A stretch of 64,000 nucleotides of DNA from Geothrix rubra (GTDB lineage Bacteria; Acidobacteriota; Holophagae; Holophagales; Holophagaceae), in the NCBI RefSeq assembly GCF_030268065.1, contig NZ_BSDD01000002.1, positions 496,001 to 560,000 of the forward strand, given 5' to 3'. Below the pieces are notes generated by a model. It was not told the DNA's origin, did no database searches, and saw nothing but the letters and a program-made list of their open reading frames with translations. This document shows, one piece after another, positions 1 to 8,777 of this stretch. The stretch's first letter is position 1. Each line of letters begins with the position of its first letter. A program made the translations under genes and the position numbers.

Positions 1-262
1 GGCTGGGCCCGGAGAGGCCCACCCCGTGGCTCACCTCGAGGAGGCTGCGGGACTCGGCCAGCATGCGCTTCGCCTCTTCCAGGGTCAGGACCTGGAGGAA
101 CCGCTTGGGGCTCACCCCGGCCCACCGCTGGAAGAGGCGCTGGAAGTGGAAGGGGCTCAGGCCCACCTCCGCGGCCACCCGCGCCAGGCTGGGCTGCTCC
201 GCGGCGTGGGCGGTGAGGAAGCGGATGGCCTGCTCCACCCGGCTGTAGTCGCTCGTGGACAT
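1..262 (-). CDS. Ada-type AraC-family regulator / methylated-DNA methyltransferase, N-terminal part
   Basis: The gene starts at ATG 262 and runs off the left edge, so only about 87 residues are visible. They form an AraC-type helix-turn-helix, with residues about 5-75 containing FHFQRLFQRW and SPKRFLQ. It then continues into VGLSGPS, a sequence typical of proteins that join an AraC-type HTH to an O6-methylguanine-DNA methyltransferase domain. In that family the C-terminal part repairs alkylated guanine; that part lies outside the window, so the repair activity is inferred from N-terminal resemblance only. It lies in the same direction as, and 62 bp beyond, lysA, and may be read through from the lysine operon or be independent. 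Confidence 0.75.
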   Translation of the reverse strand, partial: MSTSDYSRVEQAIRFLTAHAAEQPSLARVAAEVGLSPFHFQRLFQRWAGVSPKRFLQVLTLEEAKRMLAESRSLLEVSHGVGLSGPS

Positions 263-324
263 GAGGGCCTCCCCCACCAGGGTGGTCCCGGGAAGCCCCC
301 CGCCCCACCCGGTTCTTGCGCCGA

Positions 325-1482
325 TCAGGCCTCGACCCAGACTTCCGCCGGCACCGGATGGCTCAGAAAGTGGGTCATGCCCTCGTTGAGGCCGTAGGCC
401 CCGGTGCGGCCCAGGGCCAGGAGGTCCCCCGGCGCCAGCTCCGGCAGGACGGCGTCGCCCAGCCGATCCAGGCTGGTGCAGAGGGGGCCCGCGAGCGTGT
501 ACGGGAGGTCGCCCCCGCCCTTGCCCACGGCCGTCACGGGGAAGGCCTGGCCCGTGAGGAGGGGCCGGATCAGGTGGTTGATGCCGCCCTCCAGGATGGC
601 GAAGCGGACCCCGCGGCTTTCCTTGATCCGCACCACCCGCGCCAGGTACACGCCGCAGGGGCCAGCCAGGAAGCGGCCCGGCTCCAGGATGAGCTCCCCC
701 GCGAACCAGGGATGGGACGCCAGAAGGTCAGACAGTCCATGTCCAAACCTTGCGAGGTCCAGCGGCGCCTCATCGGGCGCATAGGCGATGCCCAGGCCGC
801 CCCCCAGGTCGATCTGCTCGAAGGCGAGGCCGTGCGCCTCGTGGAGCCGCTTGGCCAGGTCCAGCACGGCGCCGTGGATGGCCAGGAGCTTGGCGGCATC
901 CCGCTGGTTGCTGGCGGCGAAGACGTGGAGGCCCCGGATGCGGACGTGGCGGAGCGAGGCGGCCCGGGCCAGCAGCGCCGGCACGTCCTCCTCGTCCACG
1001 CCGAAGGCCGAGGGACCCGTGCCGCCGATGATCCGGTTCCCCTCGTCGAGGTCGAAGGCCGGGTGCACGCGCAGGTTCACGGCCACCTCGCCCGCGGCCA
1101 GGGCGTCGAGGCGGGCCAGGTCCTCCCAGCCCTCGGCCTGCACGCGGACGCCCATCTCGAGGGCCTTCGCCAGCTCCGCCTCCCGCTTGCCGGGTCCCGC
1201 GAAGAAGGTCCGTCCCGGCGGCAGGCCCAGGGCCTCCACGCGCGCCAGCTCGCCGATGGAGGCGCAGTCGAAGCTGGCGCCCAGCCCCGCGAAGCAGCGC
1301 AGCAACGCCGGATGGGGGTTGGCCTTCACCGCATAGGCCAGCCGCACCCGGGCCGGAAGCGCCGCCCGGAGGGCCTGGAAGCCCGCCCTCGCCACGGAGG
1401 CGGAGTAGGCGAAGCAGGGCGTGCCGTGGGCCTCCGCCAGGGCCCGGCAGGTGGCGTCGTCGAAGGCGAAGAGGGGATTCAT
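325..1482 (-). CDS. lysA: Diaminopimelate decarboxylase family protein (LysA-like)
   Basis: This is a PLP-dependent fold-type III decarboxylase of 385 aa. By position it would catalyse the last step of lysine synthesis, meso-diaminopimelate to lysine and CO2. The PLP lysine is K53 in YAVKANPHP. The glycine loop is DLGGGLG (about 225-231), EPGR is at 267-270 and GAYG at 361-364. The motif that is usually Cys-Glu-Ser in LysA reads C335-T336-S337 here, as in several PLP decarboxylases outside the strict LysA group, so the substrate is less certain than the fold. It is the last gene of the lysine operon, 7 bp after the aminotransferase gene. It is somewhat shorter than typical LysA (about 415-420 aa). 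Confidence 0.8.
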   Translation of the reverse strand: MNPLFAFDDATCRALAEAHGTPCFAYSASVARAGFQALRAALPARVRLAYAVKANPHPALLRCFAGLGASFDCASIGELARVEALGLPPGRTFFAGPGKREAELAKALEMGVRVQAEGWEDLARLDALAAGEVAVNLRVHPAFDLDEGNRIIGGTGPSAFGVDEEDVPALLARAASLRHVRIRGLHVFAASNQRDAAKLLAIHGAVLDLAKRLHEAHGLAFEQIDLGGGLGIAYAPDEAPLDLARFGHGLSDLLASHPWFAGELILEPGRFLAGPCGVYLARVVRIKESRGVRFAILEGGINHLIRPLLTGQAFPVTAVGKGGGDLPYTLAGPLCTSLDRLGDAVLPELAPGDLLALGRTGAYGLNEGMTHFLSHPVPAEVWVEA

Positions 1483-1489
1483 GGGCCGT

Positions 1490-2605
1490 TCACCGGGGCC
1501 AGTAGGGCGCCAGCCTCCGCACGCCTTCCTCGAGCTGCTCCGGAGTGGCGGCGAAGCTGAGGCGGGCGTGGGCGCGGCCGCCCTCGCCGAAGGCCAGGCC
1601 GGGGATGAGGACGACCTTGGCCTCGTCGCGCAGCTTCAGGGCGAAGGCCACGGGATCCGCCACGGCTGCGGGCGGCAGGGCCATGAAGTGGTAGAAGGTG
1701 CCGTCGGGCGGCAGGGCGTCGTGGCCGAGGTGCGTCTTGAGGGCCGCGGCCAGGGCCTGCCAGCGCTCACCCACGGCAACCCGGGCCTCCGCCAGCACCG
1801 CGTCCGAATGCTCGATGAGCGCGAGGGCGGCCCACTGGGCGGGCGTGGCCGTGCCGGTGACGGCGTAGCCGTGGACGGTGCGGGCGGGCACGAGCCAGGC
1901 GGGGTCGCCCACGGCCCAGCCCACGCGCAGGCCCGGCGCACCCCAGCCCTTGCTCACGGAGCTGGTGACCACGCCGCGGTCAGTGACCTCCCGCAGGCTG
2001 GGGCAGCGGGTGCCGAAGTGCAGGTCGCGGTACACCTCGTCGGAAATGAGCAGCACGTCCCGGGCGATGCAGGCATCGGCCACGGCCTTCAGGGCGGCCA
2101 GGTCGCCGCCGCCGCCGGTGGGGTTGGAGGGCAGGTTCAGCACCACGGCGGAGACCTCCTCCGTGGCCGCCAGCACCTTCAGCAGGGCCGCGGCGTCCAG
2201 CCGGAAGCGGTCGGCCGACAGCGGGTACGGCACGGGCTCGGCGTCGGCCATGCGGGCCAGGGCCGGGTAGGCCACGAAGCCCGGGTCGGGCACCAGCACC
2301 TTGGAACCGGGCCGCACCCAGGCCTGGAAGAGCGCGAAGAGGGCGCCCTGGGAACCTGTGGTGATGAGCACCTCGTCCGGGGTGGCGCCGTGGAAGGCGG
2401 CCACGGCCTTGCGCAGTTCCGGCAGGCCCGCGTGGGGCACGTAGGGGCAGGGCCCGGGATTCCGCAGGAGGGCCCTGCGGGCCGGTTCCGGCAGGTCCCA
2501 GGTGGGCTCCCCCAGGCCCAGGGCGATGGCCCCGGGGGGCGTGCCGTCGGTGATGGCCCGGATGGGGGAGGGCTTGAGTTGCGAGAGGCGGCTGGCCTGC
2601 TTCAT
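1490..2605 (-). CDS. Class I/II PLP aminotransferase, probable succinyl-DAP aminotransferase (DapC role)
   Basis: This 371-aa fold-type I aminotransferase has the PLP lysine K219 in [16 protein letters not shown], the cofactor aspartate D189 (ISDEVY) and NPTG at 161-164. Its C-terminal HARLSF arginine would bind the substrate carboxylate. The neighbours dapD (upstream) and dapE (first gene of the operon) need an aminotransferase that converts N-succinyl-2-amino-6-ketopimelate to N-succinyl-LL-DAP, so the DapC role is a context inference. The start ATG 2605 overlaps the dapD stop by 4 bp (ATGA), indicating translational coupling. Sequence alone could also fit another broad-specificity aminotransferase. 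Confidence 0.85.
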   Translation of the reverse strand: MKQASRLSQLKPSPIRAITDGTPPGAIALGLGEPTWDLPEPARRALLRNPGPCPYVPHAGLPELRKAVAAFHGATPDEVLITTGSQGALFALFQAWVRPGSKVLVPDPGFVAYPALARMADAEPVPYPLSADRFRLDAAALLKVLAATEEVSAVVLNLPSNPTGGGGDLAALKAVADACIARDVLLISDEVYRDLHFGTRCPSLREVTDRGVVTSSVSKGWGAPGLRVGWAVGDPAWLVPARTVHGYAVTGTATPAQWAALALIEHSDAVLAEARVAVGERWQALAAALKTHLGHDALPPDGTFYHFMALPPAAVADPVAFALKLRDEAKVVLIPGLAFGEGGRAHARLSFAATPEQLEEGVRRLAPYWPR

Positions 2606-3423
2606 CGAAGGGCTTGCTCCAAGGCGGTGGCGGCGTCGGTGCGCTCGTCCCGGTACTTCACGATACAGGGGGCCGACACCTGCAGTCCGTGAGCCTTGGC
2701 ATAGTCTCCCGAGGCAGGGCGCGAGCCCGGCACCACCACGGCGCCCTCCGGCACCTCCTGGCGCAGCTCCCGGCCGTACACCAGGTCGTAGATCACCGTG
2801 CTGCCCGTGATCACCACGCCGGAGGCCAGCACCGCCCTGCGGCGCACCACGATGCCCTCGAAGAGGCCCACGAGGCCGCCCACGAAGGCGTCGTCCTCCA
2901 CCACCACGGGGCGGGCCCCCGCGGGCTCCAGCACGCCGCCGATCTGGGCCGCGGCGCTGAGGTGCACCCGCCTGCCGATCTGGGCGCAGCTCCCCACCAG
3001 GGCGTGGCTGTCCACCATGGTGCCCTCGTCCACGAAGGCCCCCACGTTGATGTAGGCGGGCGGCATGACCACCACGCCCTTGGCCAGGTGGGCCCCCCGC
3101 CGGGCGGCGGAACCGCCGGGCACCAGGCGCACCGCGTCCTGGAGGACAAAGTGCCGGGGCGGGTACGCCGCCTTGTCGAACATGGGGAAGCCGGGTCCCT
3201 CCAGCTCCACCATCTGGGTGCGGCGGAAGCCCGCGAGGATGGCCTGCTTCACCCAGAGGTTGGCGGTCCAGGTGCCGTCTGAGGCGCGCTCGGCGGCGCG
3301 GACGGCGCCGGTCTCCAGGGCCGCCAGGAGGAGCTGGTGCATGGCCGGGGCCTGGGGATCGGCGGCCAGGGCCTCGGGGGGACGGTCGTAGAAGGCGCGG
3401 AGGATCTCGGGATTGCCGGTCAT
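2602..3423 (-). CDS. dapD: 2,3,4,5-tetrahydropyridine-2,6-dicarboxylate N-succinyltransferase
   Basis: DapD (273 aa) transfers succinyl from succinyl-CoA to tetrahydrodipicolinate. The N-terminal region is helical. Residues about 95-230 are the left-handed beta-helix made of hexapeptide repeats, with the family hallmark [20 protein letters not shown] followed by GSCAQIG. The length matches the family (about 275 aa). The start ATG 3423 overlaps the dapA stop as TGATG. Together with dapE and the aminotransferase gene it defines the succinylase branch rather than the DapL or acetylase branch. Confidence 0.95.
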   Translation of the reverse strand: MTGNPEILRAFYDRPPEALAADPQAPAMHQLLLAALETGAVRAAERASDGTWTANLWVKQAILAGFRRTQMVELEGPGFPMFDKAAYPPRHFVLQDAVRLVPGGSAARRGAHLAKGVVVMPPAYINVGAFVDEGTMVDSHALVGSCAQIGRRVHLSAAAQIGGVLEPAGARPVVVEDDAFVGGLVGLFEGIVVRRRAVLASGVVITGSTVIYDLVYGRELRQEVPEGAVVVPGSRPASGDYAKAHGLQVSAPCIVKYRDERTDAATALEQALR

Positions 3424-4325
3424 CACATCGCTCCGGGGATGGTGCCCTCGGCGCCCAGGCAGAGGGCCTCCGCCAGGCGCTTGCGGGTGGCGGCGTCCGC
3501 CGGCACGAGGGGCAGCCGGACCAGGTCCTCCCCCAGGCCCAGCAGCTTGAGGCCGGCCTTCAGGGGGATGGGGTTGCTCTCGAGGAAGAGGGCGTCCATC
3601 AGGGGCAGCAGCTGCTGGTGGAGGCGGCGGGCCTCCGCCAGGTTCCCCTCGCGGGCGGAGGCCACCATGGCCGCCGTCTCGCCCGGCAGGAGGTTGGCCA
3701 GGACGGAGACCAGGCCCTCGGCCCCCACGGCGATGGAGGCCAGGGCCAGGTTGTCGTCGCCCGAGAGGAGCTGCTTCCCCTTGGGCAGGGTGCGGGCGAT
3801 CTCGGCGATCTGGGCCAGGTTGCCGCTGGACTCCTTCACGGCCACCACCTGGGGGTTGTCCCACAGCCGCGCCAGGGTGGCGGGCGTGAGGTTCAGCCCG
3901 GTCCGACCCGGCACGTTGTAGACCACGAGGGGGAAGCCCGGCGCGGCCTCGGCCACGGCGGCGTAGTGGGCCACCAGGCCCGAGGGCGTGGGCTTGTTGT
4001 AGTAGGGTGTGACGACCAGGGCCCCGGCCGCGCCCATGCCCTGGGCCCGCCGGGTCCACATGGCCGCGTGGCGGGTGGCGTTGTGGCCCGTGCCCACCAC
4101 CACCGGCCGGCCGCCGCATTCCTCCAGGCAGGCGTCCACGATCGCGTCCCGCTCTGAATCGAGGATGGTGGCAGCCTCGCCCGTGGAGCCGAGCGGCACC
4201 AGCACGTCCACGCCGCCGGCCACGACATGGCGCACCAGCTTCCGGAAGGCGGGCAGGTCCACCTCCCCCGCGGGCGTGAAGGGGGTCGCCAGGGCGACCG
4301 AGAGTCCGGACAGGTCGAGCGTCAT
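3423..4325 (-). CDS. dapA: 4-hydroxy-tetrahydrodipicolinate synthase
   Basis: DapA (300 aa) condenses pyruvate with aspartate semialdehyde. It is a TIM barrel with the Schiff-base lysine K164 ([10 protein letters not shown]), catalytic Y136 and R141 (YNVPGRTG) and GSTGEA at 46-51. Length and motifs are canonical. The ATG at 4325 overlaps the dapB stop by 4 bp. A longer open frame upstream was rejected because it runs through dapB and because the first conserved strand begins at [16 protein letters not shown]. Confidence 0.96.
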   Translation of the reverse strand: MTLDLSGLSVALATPFTPAGEVDLPAFRKLVRHVVAGGVDVLVPLGSTGEAATILDSERDAIVDACLEECGGRPVVVGTGHNATRHAAMWTRRAQGMGAAGALVVTPYYNKPTPSGLVAHYAAVAEAAPGFPLVVYNVPGRTGLNLTPATLARLWDNPQVVAVKESSGNLAQIAEIARTLPKGKQLLSGDDNLALASIAVGAEGLVSVLANLLPGETAAMVASAREGNLAEARRLHQQLLPLMDALFLESNPIPLKAGLKLLGLGEDLVRLPLVPADAATRKRLAEALCLGAEGTIPGAM

Positions 4326-5059
4326 GGCGTGCCTCCAAAGTTGAACAGGGGGTCCAGCACCTCGCGGGCGAGGTCGTCCATGGTGAAGCAGCCCTTGCGG
4401 CCGCGGAGCCAGCGGGCGGCGCCGAGGGCGCCTTCCGCGAAGGGGGCCCGGGACCGGGCGCGATGGGTGAGCTCCACCACCTCGGCGGGGGCATCCAGGC
4501 CCACGGTGTGGGTGCCGAACTCCGCCCCGGCCCGCAGCACCCCCACGCTGAGCTGGTGGGGTTCCGCGGGGCCCAGGGTCCACTCCGTCTTGCGTGGGCA
4601 GCCGGCCAGGAGCGCCGCCGCCAGCGTTTTCGCCGTGCCCGAGGGCGCGTCGGCCTTCAGGCGGTGGTGGTGTTCGAAGAGGTAGGGATCCCGGGCGGGG
4701 TCCAGGGCGGCGAAGCGTCCCAGCACCGTGGCCAGGCGGGCCATGAGGGCCACGGCCAGGGAGAAGTTGGAGGCCGAGAGCACGCCGATGCGTCCCCCGA
4801 CGCGGGCCCCCAGGCCCGGCATCGACCAGCCCGTGGTGCCGATCACCAGGTCCGTCCCCGTGGCCAGGGCCCAGTCCAGGTGCGCCTCCACGGCCCCCGC
4901 CACGCTGGCGTCGATGGCCACGTCCGCAGGGCCGCCGGGGACCTCGTCCCGTCCCACCTGCCAGGCCAGGGGCGTCCCCGCCGACTGGGCCGCCTCCACG
5001 ATGGCCGCGGCGAGGCGGCCCCGGCCGAAGAGGCCGATGCGCAGCTCCGGATCGCTCAT
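4322..5059 (-). CDS. dapB: 4-hydroxy-tetrahydrodipicolinate reductase
   Basis: DapB (245 aa) reduces the DapA product with NAD(P)H. The N-terminal nucleotide-binding loop is [10 protein letters not shown] (8-17). The substrate-binding signature is [15 protein letters not shown], with H130-H132, K135 and the DAPSGTA loop at 137-143. At 245 aa it is slightly short for the family (about 265-270 aa), and its glycine motif ends RL rather than RM. The ATG at 5059 overlaps the lysC stop by 4 bp. Confidence 0.93.
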   Translation of the reverse strand: MSDPELRIGLFGRGRLAAAIVEAAQSAGTPLAWQVGRDEVPGGPADVAIDASVAGAVEAHLDWALATGTDLVIGTTGWSMPGLGARVGGRIGVLSASNFSLAVALMARLATVLGRFAALDPARDPYLFEHHHRLKADAPSGTAKTLAAALLAGCPRKTEWTLGPAEPHQLSVGVLRAGAEFGTHTVGLDAPAEVVELTHRARSRAPFAEGALGAARWLRGRKGCFTMDDLAREVLDPLFNFGGTP

Positions 5060-6393
5060 GCGGCCTCCGTCAGCACGCGATGGAGCCGTCGCAGGGCCTC
5101 GTCCGCCTGGTCGCGGCGGACCACCAGGCTCAGGTTGATCTCGTTGGCCCCCATGCTGATCATCTCCACGTTGATGCCCCCCAGGGCCGAAAGCAGCCGC
5201 GCGCCCAGGCCCGGCGTGGACTTCAGGCGCTCGCCCACGGCGGCGATGATGGCGCGGTCCTCGCTCACCTCCACCGTGGCGAAGGCGGACAGGTCCTGGA
5301 GCAGCGGCTTCAGGGGCACGTCGGCCTCCACGGTGAGGGACACGCTCACCTCGGCGGTCGCCACGAGATCGACGCTCACGCCCCGCCGGCCGAACACCTC
5401 GAAGAGCCGGGCCAGGAAGCCGCTCTGGGCCAGCATCCGGGAGCTGCTCACGGTGAGCACCGTCACCGGTCCCCGGCTGGCCAGCGCCGTGATGGGCCGC
5501 CCGGTGCGCACCTCGGCGGAGATGGTCGTGAAGCGGCCCTGCGGCTTCAGGGTGTGGCGCACGGTGACGGGGATGCGGGCCTCCACCGCCGGCTGGATGG
5601 TGGCGGGATGGAGCACCTTGGCGCCGAATGCCGCCAGCTCGGCGGCCTCCGCGAAGCTCAGCTCGGGGATGGGCAGGGCCTCGGGCACGATTCGGGGGTC
5701 GCAGGTGAGCACGCCCTCCACGTCGGTCCAGATCTGCACCTCCGTGGCACCCAGGGCCGCGCCGAAGAGGGCCGCGGAGTAGTCGCTGCCGCCGCGGCCC
5801 AGGGTGGTCGTGAGGCCATCCTCCGTGGCCCCGATGTAGCCCTGGGTGACCACCGCCCGGCCCGCCCCCAGCTGGGGCGCGAGGTGCCGCACCGCCAGGC
5901 CGCGGATGGCCGCGGGATCGGGCGTGGCCTCCCCGAAGGCGCCGTCCGTGCGGAGGACGGTGCGGGCGTCCACCCAGGCCGCGCCCAGCCGCTCCGCGAA
6001 GATCCGGGTGGAGAGCCGCTCGCCCAGGGAGGCGATGGCATCCATGCTCCGGGGGCTCAGCTCCCGCAGCAGCGCCACGCCGCGCAGCAGCAGCTCCAGC
6101 TCGCCAAAGTGCTCCGTGAGGGCCGTGTCCAGCGACTCCGGCACGGCCCCTGCGAAGAGCTCCTCCGCGGCCCGCCGGTGGGCGGTCATGATGGCCCGCT
6201 GCACCTCCAGGGCGCCGGGGAGGTCCCCGGATTCCGCTGTCCTGGCCGCCTGGAAGAGCGCGTTCGTGGTCTTGCCCATGGCCGAGAGCACCACCAGGGG
6301 GGCCTCCGGCAGGGCCGCGCGCACCAGGGTCTCCACCTGGCGCATGCAGGCCGCATCCGCGACGCTGCTGCCGCCGAATTTCATCACGATCAT
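5056..6393 (-). CDS. lysC: Aspartate kinase (monofunctional, lysine pathway)
   Basis: LysC (445 aa) phosphorylates aspartate, the committed step of the aspartate family. KFGGSS is at 5-10. The amino-acid kinase core follows with TLGRGGSDYSA and the aspartyl-binding region, and the last about 140 residues hold tandem ACT domains (RGPVTVLTVSSSRML..., ...AVGERLKSTPGLGARLL) that usually bind the feedback inhibitor. There is no homoserine dehydrogenase fusion. The start ATG 6393 overlaps the asd stop (ATGA). Control here may be double: allosteric by the ACT domains and genetic by the upstream lysine riboswitch. Confidence 0.95.
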   Translation of the reverse strand: MIVMKFGGSSVADAACMRQVETLVRAALPEAPLVVLSAMGKTTNALFQAARTAESGDLPGALEVQRAIMTAHRRAAEELFAGAVPESLDTALTEHFGELELLLRGVALLRELSPRSMDAIASLGERLSTRIFAERLGAAWVDARTVLRTDGAFGEATPDPAAIRGLAVRHLAPQLGAGRAVVTQGYIGATEDGLTTTLGRGGSDYSAALFGAALGATEVQIWTDVEGVLTCDPRIVPEALPIPELSFAEAAELAAFGAKVLHPATIQPAVEARIPVTVRHTLKPQGRFTTISAEVRTGRPITALASRGPVTVLTVSSSRMLAQSGFLARLFEVFGRRGVSVDLVATAEVSVSLTVEADVPLKPLLQDLSAFATVEVSEDRAIIAAVGERLKSTPGLGARLLSALGGINVEMISMGANEINLSLVVRRDQADEALRRLHRVLTEAA

Positions 6394-7445
6394 CGGAGGT
6401 ACCCCTTCGCGTGGGCCAGCTCGGCATTGAGGATGCTGCCGCCGGCCGCCCCTCTCTCCGTGTTGTGTCCGAGCAGCGCGAACTTCACGCCCAGCACGGG
6501 GCAGGCCCGCAGCCGCCCGATGTGGATGCTCATGCCGTCGTCCAGCTCCACATCCCGGCGCACCTGGGGGCGGTCCTCCTCGTCGTGGAGGCGGATGGGC
6601 ACCGCGGGCGCCGAGGGGAGGCCCAGGTGCTGCGGCTCGGGATGCCAGTCCAGCCAGGCGGCGCGGACATCCTCCAGGGTGGGGTTCCCCCGCAGGCGCA
6701 CGCTGACGGCCTCGGTGTGCCCCTCCAGCACCGGCACCCGGTGGCAGAGGGCGCTCACGGCCAGGTCCGCGGGCGTCACGGTGCGACCCGCGAAGCGCCC
6801 CAGCATCTTGGGGATCTCCTCCTCCACCTTCGGCTCCTCGTTGCGGATGAAGGGGATCACGTTGCCGAGGATGTCCAGGCTGGGCACGCCGGGATAGCCC
6901 GCCCCGCTGACGGCCTGCATGGAGGTCATCAACACCGCCTCCACCCCGAAGGCGGCATGGAGGGGGGCCAGGGCCATCACCAGCACGGTGGCCGTGCAGT
7001 TGGCGTTGGTGACGATGCCGCCCGACCAGCCGTGGTGGGTGCGCTGGACCTTCAGCAGCTCCAGGTGTTCGGGGTTCACCTCGGGCACCAGCAGGGGCAC
7101 CTCCGGGGCCATGCGGAAGGCGGAGGCGTTCGAGAAGACCAGGGCCCCGGCCCGGGCGAAGGCGGGCTCCAGCTCCGTGGCGGGGCCCGTGTCCAGGGCG
7201 CTGAACACGACCGGCGAGAGGGTGTGCTCGGGGGCGCCCTCGCCCATGACCTGGTCGCCGAGGCCGCCGTAGGGTTCGCCGTCCAGGCGCCAGGCGCAGG
7301 CCTCCCGGTAGCGCTTGCCGGCGCTGCGGTCGCTGGCGGCGAGGTGCTCGATGCGGAACAGGGGATGGTCGGCCAGGCGGCGCACGAAGCGCTGGCCGAC
7401 GACGCCGGTCGCGCCCAGGACGGTGACGGGGATGCGGTGGCTCAT
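6390..7445 (-). CDS. asd: Aspartate-semialdehyde dehydrogenase (archaeal/fungal-type)
   Basis: ASADH (351 aa) reduces aspartyl phosphate to aspartate semialdehyde. The Rossmann motif GATGVVGQRF is at 11-20. The catalytic cysteine is C150 in TNANCTATV, followed by SGAGYPGVPSLDILGNVIPF. The C-terminal HNTERGAAGGSI binds substrate. The NANCTAT/PGVPSLDI version is that of the archaeal and fungal branch, not of the E. coli type. It lies 17 bp after dapE and overlaps lysC. Confidence 0.95.
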   Translation of the reverse strand: MSHRIPVTVLGATGVVGQRFVRRLADHPLFRIEHLAASDRSAGKRYREACAWRLDGEPYGGLGDQVMGEGAPEHTLSPVVFSALDTGPATELEPAFARAGALVFSNASAFRMAPEVPLLVPEVNPEHLELLKVQRTHHGWSGGIVTNANCTATVLVMALAPLHAAFGVEAVLMTSMQAVSGAGYPGVPSLDILGNVIPFIRNEEPKVEEEIPKMLGRFAGRTVTPADLAVSALCHRVPVLEGHTEAVSVRLRGNPTLEDVRAAWLDWHPEPQHLGLPSAPAVPIRLHDEEDRPQVRRDVELDDGMSIHIGRLRACPVLGVKFALLGHNTERGAAGGSILNAELAHAKGYLR

Positions 7446-7462
7446 GGGGCGTCTCCTTGGGA

Positions 7463-8497
7463 TCAGGCGTTCAGGAAGTGGTGGGCGAGGCGGAGGTTGA
7501 GGCCCACGCCCGCCTCGAGGTCGGCCAGGGCGAGGTGCTCGTCGAGGGTGTGCGCCACGGCGATGCTGCCCGGGCCCGCCAGCACCACGGTGCGGTCCGG
7601 CACCAGGGCCCGCAGGGCCGGGGCGTCGGAGCCGAAGGGCATGGCCGCATGCTCGAAGCCCGGGATCTCCGGGTAGCGGTCCGGCGGCTCGTCCAGGCGC
7701 ACCTCCAGTGAGCCCTCCGGCGGCGCCAGGCGGCGCACCGCCTCCGCGAAGCCGCTGCCCGGGAGGCTGCGCAGGAGGATGTCCGCCCGGGCGGCGGCCG
7801 GCACCGAGTTGAGCGCTTCCCCCGCCTGCAGCAGGCCCAGGTTCCACACCTCGGGGCCCAGCTGCGGGTCCGCCGCCCGCGGCAGGTCGCGCAGGCGCTG
7901 GAGCCAGTCCAGCAGGGGCCAGGTGGCATCGTGGCCCAGTTCGGGACTGCCGCTGTGGGCCGCCCGGCCCGCGCACTGGAGGCAGAGGTGCTGCACCCCC
8001 CGCTGTCCCGTGGCCAGCTTCAACTCGGTGGGCTCGCCGTTCACCAGCACCCGCAGGTCCTGCAGCAGGTCCGCGAGGCCCAGCGCCGCACGGGCCCCGG
8101 CGCTGTCGGTCTCCTCGCCCACCACCCCCAGCCAGGCCACGCCCTCGGCCCCCTCGGCCAGGAGCCGCTTCACGGCCCCCAGCTGGGCCATGATCTGGCC
8201 CTTGGCGTCGCAGGCCCCCCGGCCGTGGAGGATCTCCCCTTCGAGGCGGGGCGGCAGGAAGGGGGGCACGGTGTCGAGGTGCGTGGAGAAGAGCACCCGG
8301 GGCCGTCCCCAGGTGGCCAGGACGTTCGTGCGGCCCGGCCCCACCGGCTGCTCGACCACCTCCGCGCCGAGCTCCGCCAGCAGGGGCAGCAGGACCGGCC
8401 GAAGGGCGTCCTCCTCCCCGGAGGTGCTGTCGCAGGCGCACAGGGCCTCCAGCCGGCCCGTGAGCCAGGTTCGGAGATCGGCGGTGGAAGCGTCCAT
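7463..8497 (-). CDS. dapE: Succinyl-diaminopimelate desuccinylase (M20 family)
   Basis: This 344-aa M20 metallopeptidase removes succinate from N-succinyl-LL-DAP. The likely metal ligands and active-site residues are H73 and D75 (STHLDTVPP), bridging D97 (GRGACDAKG), and E128/E129 (GEETDSAG). It is the first gene of the lysine operon. I chose ATG 8497, with AGGG a few bases upstream, over longer in-frame starts because those would translate the lysine riboswitch and have no homology. Sequence alone cannot fully separate DapE from ArgE/LysK relatives; the operon favours DapE. Confidence 0.88.
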   Translation of the reverse strand: MDASTADLRTWLTGRLEALCACDSTSGEEDALRPVLLPLLAELGAEVVEQPVGPGRTNVLATWGRPRVLFSTHLDTVPPFLPPRLEGEILHGRGACDAKGQIMAQLGAVKRLLAEGAEGVAWLGVVGEETDSAGARAALGLADLLQDLRVLVNGEPTELKLATGQRGVQHLCLQCAGRAAHSGSPELGHDATWPLLDWLQRLRDLPRAADPQLGPEVWNLGLLQAGEALNSVPAAARADILLRSLPGSGFAEAVRRLAPPEGSLEVRLDEPPDRYPEIPGFEHAAMPFGSDAPALRALVPDRTVVLAGPGSIAVAHTLDEHLALADLEAGVGLNLRLAHHFLNA

Positions 8498-8558
8498 GGA
8501 ACCCTCGTCGTGCCGACGGTGCCATCCGGAACGCGGGAGGCCTGGGGCCTGCCGCCGC
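8498..8558 (-). other. Expression platform of the lysine riboswitch / dapE leader
   Basis: About 60 nt separate the aptamer from the dapE start. On the minus strand GGGCCTG (8563-8569) can pair perfectly with CAGGCCC (8545-8551). The first arm overlaps the 3' side of aptamer helix P1, so the two structures exclude each other. A second small hairpin (GTCG-GCA-CGAC) sits right before the dapE ribosome binding site. No long U-run is present, so control of translation or Rho access is as likely as intrinsic termination. This mechanism is inference. Confidence 0.45.
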
Positions 8559-8733
8559 TCCTCAGGCCCTCCACGCGGGGTGTCCCGCGCGACAGCCGCC
8601 GGGCTTTCGCCTCGACGTCCAGGGTGCGCGCCGATGATTCGCGAACCCTTCGGCGATCCTCCCCGTTCACGTCGGGTCACCGGGTTCATCGCCCTCGCCG
8701 CCGCTACTGATGGGGACCGCTCCTCCATCGGAA
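8559..8733 (-). ncRNA. Lysine riboswitch (L box) aptamer
   Basis: Read on the minus strand, the segment carries the lysine-aptamer core motifs in order and spacing. These are GAGGAGCG (8718-8725), AGTA just after it, GGGGAGGATCGCCGAAG (ending at 8648), the CATCGG and CTGG elements of helix 3, GGCTGTC (8591-8597) and GGAGGGC (8566-8572). The total of about 175 nt matches the family. P1 can form from TTCC...GG against CC...GGAG with an internal tandem G-A mismatch. It lies directly upstream of dapE, the first gene of an operon that makes lysine, which is the expected regulon. Confidence 0.93.
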
Positions 8734-8777
8734 CCTCCACCTTCCCATGGTCCGGGGACCGGACACAACCCCCGTGG

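Noticed and set aside
8498-8740. N-terminal extension of dapE through the leader
   Set aside because: The extra 81 residues are translated riboswitch sequence with no family similarity; ATG 8497 begins at the homologous region.
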